From positions 35,584 through 99,583 of the forward strand of contig CAXTVM010000010.1 in assembly GCA_964247725.1 (NCBI GenBank): DNA of 64,000 bases, written 5' to 3'. The stretch is from Lichenicola sp964247725 (lineage in GTDB: Bacteria; Pseudomonadota; Alphaproteobacteria; Acetobacterales; Acetobacteraceae). This document shows, piece by piece, positions 52,331-60,850 of this stretch. The notes below the pieces were generated by a model. That model saw only the letters and a list, made by a program, of their open reading frames with translations, searched no databases and was not told the DNA's origin. Position numbers and translations under genes: made by a program. Positions within the stretch are counted from its first letter, which is position 1, and each line of letters begins with the position of its first letter.

Positions 52331-53986
52331 TCAGGCGGTGATGTTGATGCTGCCGGACGGCAGTAGGCGTGCGGTCAGGATCGAGGCTGCGATCAGTGGC
52401 AAGCCGGTGGTGTCGTTGCCGCCCCCCGGACCGTCCGACCGGTCGCCGCCCGCAGATCCGCCGGCAGATCCGCCCTGGCCGTGCCGGCCGGATCCTCCCC
52501 ACCCCGCCATATCCCCGCCCGCCTGGGCGCCTGGACCGGGGGACGTCGCGAAGGCGCCCGGATGGTGGTCGCGTGCGCCGGCGTCCGCCCCGGTCGCGGA
52601 TGGGGATGGTGCGAGCTCGAAGCTCACATGGCGGCCACCGGTGGCAATGGAGGCGGCGTCGAGGGCTGCGTGCAGATGCTCCTGATCGGCCATCAGGCTG
52701 CGCAGGGTGCCCGGGTTGTCGGCGGCGACCACGATCCTGGCGGTGCCGTCAGGTGCCAGCTCGAGCTGCACGCGGACGGCGCCGAGCTCTTTCGGGTGCA
52801 GGGAGACCGAGATCTGGCTGCTCCCGTCCGCCGACGATGCGAGCGTCAGGAGCGAGGCTCCGACCTGCGCCGGAGCACCTGATGCGTCGAGCTGCGTCGC
52901 GGCCGGTTCCGTCGTCAGGACAGGGACCGGGACCGGCTGCGCTACCGGGGCAGCACCGGCGTCGAGTGTCGCCACGATTGCCTGGACGGGGTCCGGAGCA
53001 ACGACCTGACCCGGCCCGGCGGCGAGCTCGGGAGCCATGGCCGAGACCGCGGAGGGCGCCGTCTGCGGGGTTGCGGATGACGCCGCGTCGGTCGCCGACG
53101 AGCCCCCCGGGCGTGCATGGCCACCGACCGGCGACGAGGCGGCGATGTCGGCGGGCAGGATGGCTGGTCCCGCCGCGGCGCCCATGCCGGTCACGTCCAA
53201 TGCGGCATGGGTGGACGGCGCCGTCGTGACCCCGGAGTCGTCCGGCACCGTCGGCCCGGTGGTAACGGCACCACAATCCGCGATGGGCGCGGCCGATGCC
53301 GCGGAGGGCGATGCCACGCCATCGCCGGCGCCGCCCGACGCGGCGGCCGGCTTCGGATCCCTGGCGCCGGCCGGCGTGACGGCGTCGTCCGGTGGCTTGA
53401 TCGGCCAGATCAGCCCGACCGGTATCGCGGCGATACCAGCCTGCGTGCCGTCGTCGCCGGAGGATGTCCGCGTCACGGACTGCCGTGCCGGCGTCGCGAC
53501 GGGTCTGTTCGCCGCCGATGCCTGCCGGTTCGCAACGCCACCAGCCGACGCCGAGCCGTCCTCGCCGTGCAGGTCGGCATCCGGAGTCGTGGTTGCGGCG
53601 GGATTTGGCTCTTGGCGTCTCGACGCGACAGCCCGTGCGGAAAGCGGCGGCATCGTCTGCGTCCCCTGAGCAGGCCGGCTGGCCGATATCGTCTTGCCCG
53701 TCCGGCTGCCGTCCGGGGATGGCGCCGCGGCGAGAGTCCGCACGGCAGCTCGCGTTCGGGCCGACGATACCGCGTTGGCGCTAACAAATCCTGAAGATTG
53801 CTGCGCAGGAACGGGATCGTTCGTATGCGACGCTTCCGCCAGTTCCGAAGCGAATGACGATGCGTCATCTTCCGCCCGGACACCGGACTGGATCGAACCC
53901 GATGGCTGTGACGATGCCGCAGCACATGCTGCCACATTATACCGGCCTGGACCGGCTGCAGGCAGACCCATTGAATCAGCGGACAT
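52331..53986 (-). CDS. fliK: Flagellar hook-length control protein FliK
   Basis: A 551-residue exported ruler protein. Most is low-complexity Ala/Pro/Ser/Asp-rich, as usual for FliK, while residues about 410-490 form the C-terminal domain (ISVSLHPKELGAVRVQLEL, then GTLRSLMADQEHLHAALDAA). The start at 53986 is supported by AGGAGA upstream and by a strong sigma-54 promoter 25-40 nt before it. A Gly-rich stretch near residue 520 is notable. First gene of the leftward operon. Confidence 0.87.
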   Translation of the reverse strand: MSADSMGLPAAGPGRYNVAACAAASSQPSGSIQSGVRAEDDASSFASELAEASHTNDPVPAQQSSGFVSANAVSSARTRAAVRTLAAAPSPDGSRTGKTISASRPAQGTQTMPPLSARAVASRRQEPNPAATTTPDADLHGEDGSASAGGVANRQASAANRPVATPARQSVTRTSSGDDGTQAGIAAIPVGLIWPIKPPDDAVTPAGARDPKPAAASGGAGDGVASPSAASAAPIADCGAVTTGPTVPDDSGVTTAPSTHAALDVTGMGAAAGPAILPADIAASSPVGGHARPGGSSATDAASSATPQTAPSAVSAMAPELAAGPGQVVAPDPVQAIVATLDAGAAPVAQPVPVPVLTTEPAATQLDASGAPAQVGASLLTLASSADGSSQISVSLHPKELGAVRVQLELAPDGTARIVVAADNPGTLRSLMADQEHLHAALDAASIATGGRHVSFELAPSPSATGADAGARDHHPGAFATSPGPGAQAGGDMAGWGGSGRHGQGGSAGGSAGGDRSDGPGGGNDTTGLPLIAASILTARLLPSGSINITA

Positions 53987-54010
53987 GATCGACTCTCCTG
54001 AACCGGGTTT

Positions 54011-54026
54011 TGCAAGGATCGGGCCA
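54011..54026 (-). promoter_or_regulatory. Sigma-54 promoter for fliK-flgD
   Basis: On the minus strand the site reads TGGCCCG-ATCC-TTGCA and matches the TGGCACG-N4-TTGCW consensus at 11 of 12 positions, with exact GG-N10-GC spacing. Transcription should start near 54000, 14 nt before the fliK start codon. Confidence 0.82.
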
Positions 54027-54077
54027 CAGGGGCGGGTGCATGCTGGCGCGGGTTCGTCATCATGTCTCAAGGCCCAA

Positions 54078-54106
54078 CGGCAGCTCCTGCCGGGCAAAAT
54101 CTGCCG
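54078..54106. promoter_or_regulatory. Two adjoining FlbD-like (ftr-like) dyads between divergent sigma-54 promoters
   Basis: 54078-54092 is CGGCAG-CTC-CTGCCG, a perfect 6-bp dyad. 54091-54106, read on the minus strand, is CGGCAGATTTTGCCCG. Their centre is about 90 bp upstream of the expected fliK transcription start and about 115 bp upstream of that of flgE, a normal enhancer distance. FlbD is the obvious candidate ligand. Confidence 0.55.
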
Positions 54107-54179
54107 ACCGGCACCGGTCGGACCCGACGACACGCGAACGAAAACGGTCGAACGCCATGGCCTAAGCTGAAAAATGGAT

Positions 54180-54195
54180 TGGCACGATTACTGCT
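54180..54195 (+). promoter_or_regulatory. Sigma-54 promoter for flgE
   Basis: TGGCACG-ATTA-CTGCT: the -24 box is perfect and the -12 box has one change, with exact GG-N10-GC spacing. Transcription should start near 54206, about 50 nt before the flgE start codon. Confidence 0.85.
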
Positions 54196-54254
54196 GATGC
54201 CAGATGAGTAGATGAAGAGCACGCCCTTCGGTGTGCGTCGCAGGGGTATTCGAC

Positions 54255-55559
54255 ATGTCGGTTTTCGGCGCACTGGACACGGCGGTGAGCGGCCTCTCGG
54301 CTCAATCCCTGGCATTCAGCAACATCAGCAACAACATCTCGAACAGTCAGACGGTTGGCTACAAGGCGACGGACACCAACTTCTCCGACTACGTGCTGAC
54401 ATCGACCGACGCCGAAGGCACCAACGGTACCGTGCGGGCATCGACAGCTTCCGAGAACGAGGCGCAGGGCACCATCACCTCGTCGACGAATGCGCTGGCG
54501 CTCGCGATCTCCGGGCGCGGCTTCTTCTCGGTCGACGAGGAGAGCGGTGACTCGACGGGTTCGAAACCATCGTTCCAGAACACGGGCTATTATACCCGGA
54601 ACGGCGACTTCAGCGAGGACAAGTCCGGCTACCTGGTCAACTCGTCGAACGAGTACCTGAACGGCTACATGGTCGACCCGAGCACCGGCGCGCTGAACAC
54701 CACGTCGCTGCAAACGATCAACGTCGCGAACGTCGCGTTCCGGCCCACGGAGACCACGACCGTGACCGACATCGCCAACCTGCCGAGCGATGCCGCCGTG
54801 GCCGCCGGCAGCGCCACCGCTGGCGCCAGCAACCAGACCACCACGGTCTACGACGCCGCCGGCAACCAGCACAGCCTCGACCTGTCCTGGACCAGCAACG
54901 GCGGTTCGAACTGGACGGTCTCCGCCACACTGGACGGCGCTGCCACCCCGAACATGACGGCGACCGTCCAGTTCGATTCGACCGGCGCCCTGAGTTCCAT
55001 AACCCCCGCCGGGGGCACCGCGATCACCACCGGCGGGACCAACGCGAGCTTCGGCATCCCGGCGGTGGGGGGAAGCGCGCTGGGGCCGCTCGCGGTCGAT
55101 CTCGGCCAGATCGGATCCACCTCGGCCACGACCCAGGCCACGGCGGGCGGTCCTGGAGCGGTGACGACGGCGACCACCGACAGCGTCACCAGCGGCACCT
55201 ATGCCGGCGTCACCATGACCGCCGACGGCAGCGTGATGGCGACGTTCGAGAACAACAACACAGAGGTCTCGCAGCTCGTCGCGAAGGTCCCGCTGGCGAT
55301 GTTCGCCGACCCCAACGGGCTGACGTCGCAGGACGGCGAGGCCTTCACGGCCACTGAGCAATCCGGCTCGGCGAGTTTCACCTTCGCTGGCGACAACGGC
55401 GCCGGCAACCTGGAGACCTCGTCGGTCGAGAACTCGACGACCAACCTCGACACCGATCTCACCAAGCTGATCACCGCGCAGCAGGCCTACGGCGCCAACG
55501 CCAAGGTCATCACCACGGCCAACCAGATGCTGGAGACGCTCCTGGCGGCCAAGCAGTAG
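54255..55559 (+). CDS. flgE: Flagellar hook protein FlgE
   Basis: A 434-residue hook subunit. The N-terminus MSVFGALDTAVSGLSAQSLA followed by SNISNNISNSQTVGYK and the C-terminus NLDTDLTKLITAQQAYGANAK form the coiled-coil rod-hook signature; GRGFFSV and YYTRNGDFSEDKSGYLVN are internal FlgE blocks. ATG 54255 is used because the rod-type N-terminus begins there; an in-frame ATG-like extension to 54231 is not conserved-looking. Confidence 0.94.
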   Translation: MSVFGALDTAVSGLSAQSLAFSNISNNISNSQTVGYKATDTNFSDYVLTSTDAEGTNGTVRASTASENEAQGTITSSTNALALAISGRGFFSVDEESGDSTGSKPSFQNTGYYTRNGDFSEDKSGYLVNSSNEYLNGYMVDPSTGALNTTSLQTINVANVAFRPTETTTVTDIANLPSDAAVAAGSATAGASNQTTTVYDAAGNQHSLDLSWTSNGGSNWTVSATLDGAATPNMTATVQFDSTGALSSITPAGGTAITTGGTNASFGIPAVGGSALGPLAVDLGQIGSTSATTQATAGGPGAVTTATTDSVTSGTYAGVTMTADGSVMATFENNNTEVSQLVAKVPLAMFADPNGLTSQDGEAFTATEQSGSASFTFAGDNGAGNLETSSVENSTTNLDTDLTKLITAQQAYGANAKVITTANQMLETLLAAKQ

Positions 55560-55641
55560 TCGTTCAGGATTGGTTAGGGATTGGCTGTCATCTTGAGCCC
55601 TTGCCCGGCGGGGGTTTGCCTGGACCGGTCAGGATGTTGAA

Positions 55642-57198
55642 ATGGATCTCAACGGATCTCTGGGGATCGCCTCCAGCGGCCTGGCCGCCATCCAGTCCGA
55701 GCTGGCGGTGGCCTCGCAGAACGTCGCCAACGCCAGCACCGCGGGCTACACGAAGGAGACCTCATCGGTCTCCTCGCTGACCGCGGGGGGACAAGGGGAC
55801 GGCGTGCTGGTCGGCCTGACCGGCCGCACCGTCGACACGGCGCTCCAGAACAGCCTCTACAGCCAGAATGCGACCGTCTCCGCGCTGAACACCATGAGCA
55901 AGGCGCTGGCGCCAATCCTGGCCCTGCAGGGTTCGACCAGCGCAGACTCCGGCAGCAGCAACACGCTCTCGGACTCGGTCGGCAACCTGCAGACCAGCCT
56001 GATCACGCTGGAGGCCGAACCGTCCAACCAGGCGGGGCAGGGCGCCGTCGTCTCGGCCGCGCAGACGCTCACCTCCAACATCCAGAACACCGCGTCCGCC
56101 TACCAGACCCAGCGCCAGGGAGCCCAGGATTCGATCGTCGATGACGTGGCGACGGCGAATGCGAGCCTCCAGCTGATCGGCTCGCTGTCCAAGCAGATCA
56201 TCGACGGCAAGATCAACAACGTCAGCACGGCCGACCTCGAGAACCAGCGCGCGGTGGCGGAGACCGCACTGTCGAACGTGCTGTCGGTCAACTTTACCGA
56301 AACCGCCAACGGTAATCTGCTGGTCACCACCGCCAACGGGCTGGCACTGCCGACAACCGCGGGCCCTGGACCTCTCGCCACCACCGACGCCAGCATCGGC
56401 GTCGGCGACGCGTATCCAGGCTCCATTCCCGCCATCACGTTGAACGGCCGCGATGTCACCACGAGCCTCGCCGGCGGTTCGCTCGGTGCCAACATCCAGC
56501 TCCGCGACCGGACGCTGCCGACGATGCAGGCCGAGCTCGACTCGTTCTCGCAGACGCTGGCCAGCCGCTTCAACGCGCAGGGCCTGGCGCTGTTCACCGA
56601 CGGCAGCGGCAACCTGCCTGGCACCTCGACCACCGCGACGACCCCGGCAGGTCAGGTCGGGTTCTCCGACGTCATCCAGGTCAACCCGGCGGTGATCGGC
56701 AACCCCGCCGCAATCCGCGACGGGACCAGCGACGTCACCGGCGGCGTCGTCGTCGGCAACGGCGCCGCGAGCGGCGCCACCGACTTCACCGTCAACACGA
56801 CCCGCGGCGCCGACGACACCACGCTGCTCGACCGGCTTCTGGACTATGGGCTCGGCTCGACGGTGCAGAGCGGTGTCCCGCAGCCCGCCGGCGCCCCGAG
56901 CGGCCTCGGGGTCAGCGGTACCCTGTCGCTGCCCTACACCGGCAGCACCGACCTCACGTCGCTGGCCTCGGCGCTGACCGGCGCGCAGGCGGAGACCATC
57001 AACGACGTCAACAACGGCGTGACCAGCGAGACCGCGGTGCAGACCTCGCTGACAGCCAAGGTCGCCAACGTCTCGGGCGTGTCGGTCGACGACGAGATGT
57101 CCTCGATCGTGGCCCTGCAGAACGCCTACGGCGCCAACGCCAAGGTCGTGACGGCGATACAGGCCATGTTCACCGCTCTGCTCGACGCTGTCAGCTAG
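55642..57198 (+). CDS. flgK: Hook-filament junction protein FlgK (HAP1)
   Basis: A 518-residue protein. N-terminal LGIASSGLAAIQSELAVASQ followed by NVANASTAGYTKET and C-terminal VDDEMSSIVALQNAYGANAK are typical of FlgK. The middle is Thr/Gly/Asn-rich. Follows flgE by 82 nt and probably shares its transcript; flgL begins 8 nt after its stop. Confidence 0.93.
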   Translation: MDLNGSLGIASSGLAAIQSELAVASQNVANASTAGYTKETSSVSSLTAGGQGDGVLVGLTGRTVDTALQNSLYSQNATVSALNTMSKALAPILALQGSTSADSGSSNTLSDSVGNLQTSLITLEAEPSNQAGQGAVVSAAQTLTSNIQNTASAYQTQRQGAQDSIVDDVATANASLQLIGSLSKQIIDGKINNVSTADLENQRAVAETALSNVLSVNFTETANGNLLVTTANGLALPTTAGPGPLATTDASIGVGDAYPGSIPAITLNGRDVTTSLAGGSLGANIQLRDRTLPTMQAELDSFSQTLASRFNAQGLALFTDGSGNLPGTSTTATTPAGQVGFSDVIQVNPAVIGNPAAIRDGTSDVTGGVVVGNGAASGATDFTVNTTRGADDTTLLDRLLDYGLGSTVQSGVPQPAGAPSGLGVSGTLSLPYTGSTDLTSLASALTGAQAETINDVNNGVTSETAVQTSLTAKVANVSGVSVDDEMSSIVALQNAYGANAKVVTAIQAMFTALLDAVS

Positions 57199-57206
57199 GA
57201 CATGCC

Positions 57207-58280
57207 ATGACGATCCAGGGTGTGGTTTCTTTGCCCTCCAGCATCGGCTCGCTGACCCAGTCGGTAGATCAGCTGAGCGGCCAGTACAGCGCGGAGCAGG
57301 CCGCCGTCACGTCGGGGGTCACCTCCGACAGCTATGCCGGCCTCGGCGACCAGCGCTACCAGGCGCTGAACCTGCAGCCGCAGATCACCAGGCTCGGAGC
57401 TTGGCAGCAGAACATCAGCTCGGCGCAGAACACCCTGACCGTGACCCAGACGGCCTTCTCGCAGATCACGACGATCGCCACCAACCTGCAGACGTCGCTC
57501 ACCAGCCTCAAGGGAGACACCAGCAGCGTCAACGTCGCGACGGCGGCGTTGCAGGCACGCCAGGAGCTGACCCAGCTCGCCTCGCTGCTGAACACGAAGG
57601 ACGGCAGCGGCTACGTCTTTGCCGGAAACGACTCCACCAACGCGCCGGTGCCGGATCCGGACGGGATCCTGCAGAGCAGCCTCTTCACCACGATTGCGGC
57701 GAATGTGGCCGCGGTCGGCACCAACGGGGCCGCCGTGACGGAAAGCGCCACGCTGGCGGTCGCCGCGAACAACAGCCCGGGTGCCACGATCTTCTCGGCG
57801 GCGCTCAGCGTCGACGGCGCCAGCGCCGCCGCATCCGGGCATACGGTCGCCGTCGGCGAGCAGGACCACGTCGCCGTCGGCTTCGTGGCGACGGCGGGGG
57901 GTGCCGCGACCGGCACGTCGACGGGATCGTCGATCCGCGACCTCATGAGTGCCCTGGCGACCGTCGGCAGCCTGGACCAGGCGGATCCGCGCAGCGCCGG
58001 CTTCGGCACGCTGGTCGACGACACCAGCGGGACCATGACGGGCATCAGCGCCAGCCTCACGAACTCGGTCGCGGCGCTGGGGCAGACGCAGGCGCAGCTC
58101 ACCATCCAGGGCAGCGAGCTGTCTCTGACCAGCGACGCGCTGACCCAGCAGCTCGGCTTGGTCAAGGACAGCGATCCGGCGCTGCTGTCGACGCAGCTCA
58201 CCGACACGCAGAACCAGCTCCAGGCATCCTACGGCCTGATCGCCGACATGAAGGGCCTGACGCTGGCCTCTTACCTGTAG
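57207..58280 (+). CDS. flgL: Hook-filament junction protein FlgL (HAP3)
   Basis: A 357-residue flagellin-like junction protein: N-terminal helical region (QNISSAQNTLTVTQTAFSQI), a segment GSGYVFAGNDSTNAPVP typical of FlgL, and C-terminal LTDTQNQLQASYGLIADMKG. It caps the hook for filament growth. Directly after flgK. Confidence 0.9.
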   Translation: MTIQGVVSLPSSIGSLTQSVDQLSGQYSAEQAAVTSGVTSDSYAGLGDQRYQALNLQPQITRLGAWQQNISSAQNTLTVTQTAFSQITTIATNLQTSLTSLKGDTSSVNVATAALQARQELTQLASLLNTKDGSGYVFAGNDSTNAPVPDPDGILQSSLFTTIAANVAAVGTNGAAVTESATLAVAANNSPGATIFSAALSVDGASAAASGHTVAVGEQDHVAVGFVATAGGAATGTSTGSSIRDLMSALATVGSLDQADPRSAGFGTLVDDTSGTMTGISASLTNSVAALGQTQAQLTIQGSELSLTSDALTQQLGLVKDSDPALLSTQLTDTQNQLQASYGLIADMKGLTLASYL

Positions 58281-58408
58281 GATCCGGAAATCCCGGAACT
58301 GGTCTCGCGCCGGCTTGCGAAGGCCGCCGTCAAAGATCTCATGCATCAGGCAAATAATAACGAAATTAAGCGGATCGCGCGGTTTCTTTTACTGCCGATT
58401 AAGGGGCG

Positions 58409-58424
58409 CGGCCATATCCTTGCC
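58409..58424 (+). promoter_or_regulatory. Weak candidate sigma-54 site upstream of flbT
   Basis: CGGCCATATCCTTGCC has exact GG-N10-GC spacing and a good TTGC -12 core, but a poor -24 box. Predicted start near 58435, 33 nt before flbT. Confidence 0.3.
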
Positions 58425-58467
58425 TTGCGTCCGCGGCGATCCGGTTGCGACGAGATACGGTAACGGC

Positions 58468-58872
58468 ATGTCTCATCTCGTTCTTGAACTGCGACCTGGA
58501 GAGATGATGGTCGTCAATGGTGCCACGATCCGATTTCGGAACAAGTGTCGCGTCGAGCTCGTGTCGCAGGCCCGCTTCCTGTTCGGCAAGCAGATCATGG
58601 CCGAGCACGAGGCCGAGACCAGCATCCGCCAGCTCTACTTCCGGCTGCAGACCGCCTATGTCGGTCCGGTCGAGGAGCGGGCTCAGGCCGCCATTGCCGT
58701 GCGCGAGCTGCTGCGGCGGCTCCGCGGCGAGGCCCGGCCCGACGCCGACGCCGCACTCGGCATCGTCGAGGACGCCTTCGTCGAGGAGGATTTCTACAAG
58801 GCGCTCAAGATGCTTCGGATCATGATCCAGAACGAAAACGGCCCGGCCAGATCGGATTCACATGCACCGTAG
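58468..58872 (+). CDS. flbT: Flagellin regulator FlbT
   Basis: A 134-residue RNA-binding-type regulator that in Caulobacter binds the flagellin mRNA leader and promotes its decay until the hook is complete. LRPGEMMVVNGATIRFRNKCRVEL and ARFLFGKQIM are conserved blocks, and YFRLQTAYVG and DFYKALKMLR follow. ATG 58468 chosen; upstream sequence in the same frame is not conserved-looking. Flagellin starts 65 nt downstream. Confidence 0.9.
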   Translation: MSHLVLELRPGEMMVVNGATIRFRNKCRVELVSQARFLFGKQIMAEHEAETSIRQLYFRLQTAYVGPVEERAQAAIAVRELLRRLRGEARPDADAALGIVEDAFVEEDFYKALKMLRIMIQNENGPARSDSHAP

Positions 58873-58937
58873 AGACGTTGTTAACCGGGCCGTGTTGAGT
58901 TTCCTTGTCTGAAAACCTCTAGGGCGGAGTAACCCTC

Positions 58938-60191
58938 ATGACTTTATCCATCAACACCAACACGGCGGCCCTGGCTGCCCTCGAATCGCTGTCCTCGACG
59001 TCATCGGCGCTGAACAAGACCGAGAACCAGGTCTCGACCGGCCTCAAGGTCGCGTCCGCCTCCGACAACCCCGCCATCTACGCGATCGCGTCCACGATCA
59101 CCGGCAACATCTCCGGCCTCTCCGCCGTTTCCGACAGCCTTTCCTTCGGCGCCCAGGTGGTCAACACCGCGACCTCGGCCTCGGCGGACATCCTGTCCAC
59201 GCTGCAGACGCTGCAGAACACGGTGACGACCGCTGGCACCACCGGCATCGATCAGACGACCATCCAGAACCAGGTGGCGAACGCCGTCAACCAGATCAAC
59301 GCGTTTGCGCGCAGCTCGACCTTCAACGGCGTGAACGTGCTGACCTCGACCGCCGACAGTGGTGCTGTCAACGGCACCGCGAACATCGTGACCGGCCTGC
59401 AGGGCTCGACCCTGACCATCGCGAACCAGGTGGCGGCGCTGGGCGGCGGTGGCGCTGGCGGCGTGCTCAGCAACGCGCTTGGATTGACGTCGGGCGTTTC
59501 CTTCGCCGCTGGTGCCACCGCGACGGCCGCCACGCAGACGGTCCTGAACGCCAACTCGACAGGGATCAACATTTCGAGCGACAACACGCTGACGGAAGGT
59601 TCTTTCGCCGCCAACACCACGATCACGTTGAACAACGCGGGCGGCAGCACGACGACGTTCGAATTCGTACCCCCAGGCACCGCCGCGACCACCGCCAATA
59701 CGACGGGTGCCAGCGGCAATACCACGGTCACGATCCTGACGTCCGCGACCGACTCGGCAGCAACCTCGCTTGGCAAGCTGGTCAATGCTCTTAATGAGAA
59801 CGGCTACAACGCTGCCCTGCAGACCGACGGCTCTCTCAACATCACCGGAGAGGGCGTCAGTGGCGCTGCGTCCACGGTCACTGGCCTATCAACTGTAACA
59901 CAGCTGAGCTCCAGCGCCGCGGCGATCACCACGGTCCAGGGAGCGATCTCGAAGGTGGACACGATCAGCACGACGCTCGGCGCCACCACGCAGGAGATCA
60001 CCGGGCTGCAGAGCTTCACCAGCAACCTCAGCGACTCGCTGACCGCCGGCGTCGGCGGCCTGACCGACGCGGACCTGTCCGCGGCCAGCGCCAAGCTGAC
60101 CTCGCTGCAGACCAAGCAGCAGCTGGCGATCCAGTCGCTGTCGATTGCCAACTCGCAGTCGCAGTCGATCCTGTCGCTGTTCCGCGGCTAG
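58938..60191 (+). CDS. Flagellin
   Basis: A 417-residue filament subunit. Conserved D0/D1 ends: N-terminal SINTNTAALAALESLSSTSS with STGLKVASASDNPAIYAIAS, and C-terminal LTSLQTKQQLAIQSLSIANSQSQSIL. The central domain (about 150-330) is Thr/Asn/Ala-rich and variable, a region often glycosylated. The start follows GGAG at 58926-58929. No clear sigma-54 or sigma-28 promoter in the 65 nt upstream, so it may rely on the flbT transcript or on one I cannot recognise. A strong hairpin follows. Confidence 0.95.
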   Translation: MTLSINTNTAALAALESLSSTSSALNKTENQVSTGLKVASASDNPAIYAIASTITGNISGLSAVSDSLSFGAQVVNTATSASADILSTLQTLQNTVTTAGTTGIDQTTIQNQVANAVNQINAFARSSTFNGVNVLTSTADSGAVNGTANIVTGLQGSTLTIANQVAALGGGGAGGVLSNALGLTSGVSFAAGATATAATQTVLNANSTGINISSDNTLTEGSFAANTTITLNNAGGSTTTFEFVPPGTAATTANTTGASGNTTVTILTSATDSAATSLGKLVNALNENGYNAALQTDGSLNITGEGVSGAASTVTGLSTVTQLSSSAAAITTVQGAISKVDTISTTLGATTQEITGLQSFTSNLSDSLTAGVGGLTDADLSAASAKLTSLQTKQQLAIQSLSIANSQSQSILSLFRG

Positions 60192-60197
60192 TCGACC

Positions 60198-60230
60198 TCA
60201 CGGGGCCGGGCGCCAAGCCCGGCCCCGTGA
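60198..60230 (+). terminator. Strong hairpin after flagellin
   Basis: A perfect 14-bp GC-rich stem (TCACGGGGCCGGGC and its complement) with a 5-nt loop, 6 nt after the flagellin stop. No U-tract. It probably ends or stabilises the abundant flagellin mRNA. Confidence 0.8.
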
Positions 60231-60332
60231 CGCCTCCTCACGGCGGCGTCGGCGGCGTGCCGGCGCACCGCCTCCCGCAGGGCACGAGGCCTGGTCGGTC
60301 GACCATGCGCTCGAAGAGAAACGGATTCGGGC

Positions 60333-60728
60333 ATGAGCTACGGTGCCAATCAGTACCGCCGGTCGGAGGGCAGCGCGCTGCCGCCGCGGGAGACCGAGGC
60401 GGCGGCCTTCGTCTTCGTCAACCGGCTGATGATCCAGGAGGACGATGCGACCGTCCGCATGGCCGGGCTGGTCAAGAACCAGCAGCTCTGGTCGCTGCTG
60501 CTGAAGGATGTCGGCAACTCCGGCAACCAGCTGCCGGCGGTGCTGAAGGGCGACCTGGCGGAGCTCGGCTTCTGGGTGATGCGGCAGACCATCGCCGCCA
60601 TGGGCGACCCGAAGCGGCGCCTGCTGCCCCTGATCGAGATCAACGACGACATGATCGCGGCTCTGCGGGCCAACAGCAGCCTCACCGGGCCGCTCGTGGA
60701 CACGAGCCTCATGGCGCGCGCCGGCTGA
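60333..60728 (+). CDS. flaF: Flagellin synthesis regulator FlaF
   Basis: A 131-residue protein matching FlaF, which is needed for flagellin translation or secretion and acts opposite to FlbT. RETEAAAFVFVNRLMIQ and NQQLWSLLLKDVGNSGNQLP followed by LGFWVMRQTIA are typical. It follows the flagellin hairpin by about 100 nt. Confidence 0.88.
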   Translation: MSYGANQYRRSEGSALPPRETEAAAFVFVNRLMIQEDDATVRMAGLVKNQQLWSLLLKDVGNSGNQLPAVLKGDLAELGFWVMRQTIAAMGDPKRRLLPLIEINDDMIAALRANSSLTGPLVDTSLMARAG

Positions 60729-60850
60729 CGAGCCGGCACCGCCAGCCGATTGCCGGCCCGGGCGAGACCGAACATACTAGGTAGCCGGAGTGCCAGCACG
60801 GGCGGCGCATCGTCCCGACAGGATCCCGGCCGCAGACGCGGGATGCCCGG

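Noticed and set aside
55560..55641. Sigma-54 promoter before flgK
   Set aside because: TGGCTGTCATCTTGA resembles a -24/-12 pair, but the essential GC of the -12 box is GA; flgK can be read from the flgE promoter.
58873..58937. Sigma-54 or sigma-28 promoter directly before flagellin
   Set aside because: No GG-N10-GC site with usable boxes and no TAAA-N15-GCCGAT arrangement in the 65-nt spacer.
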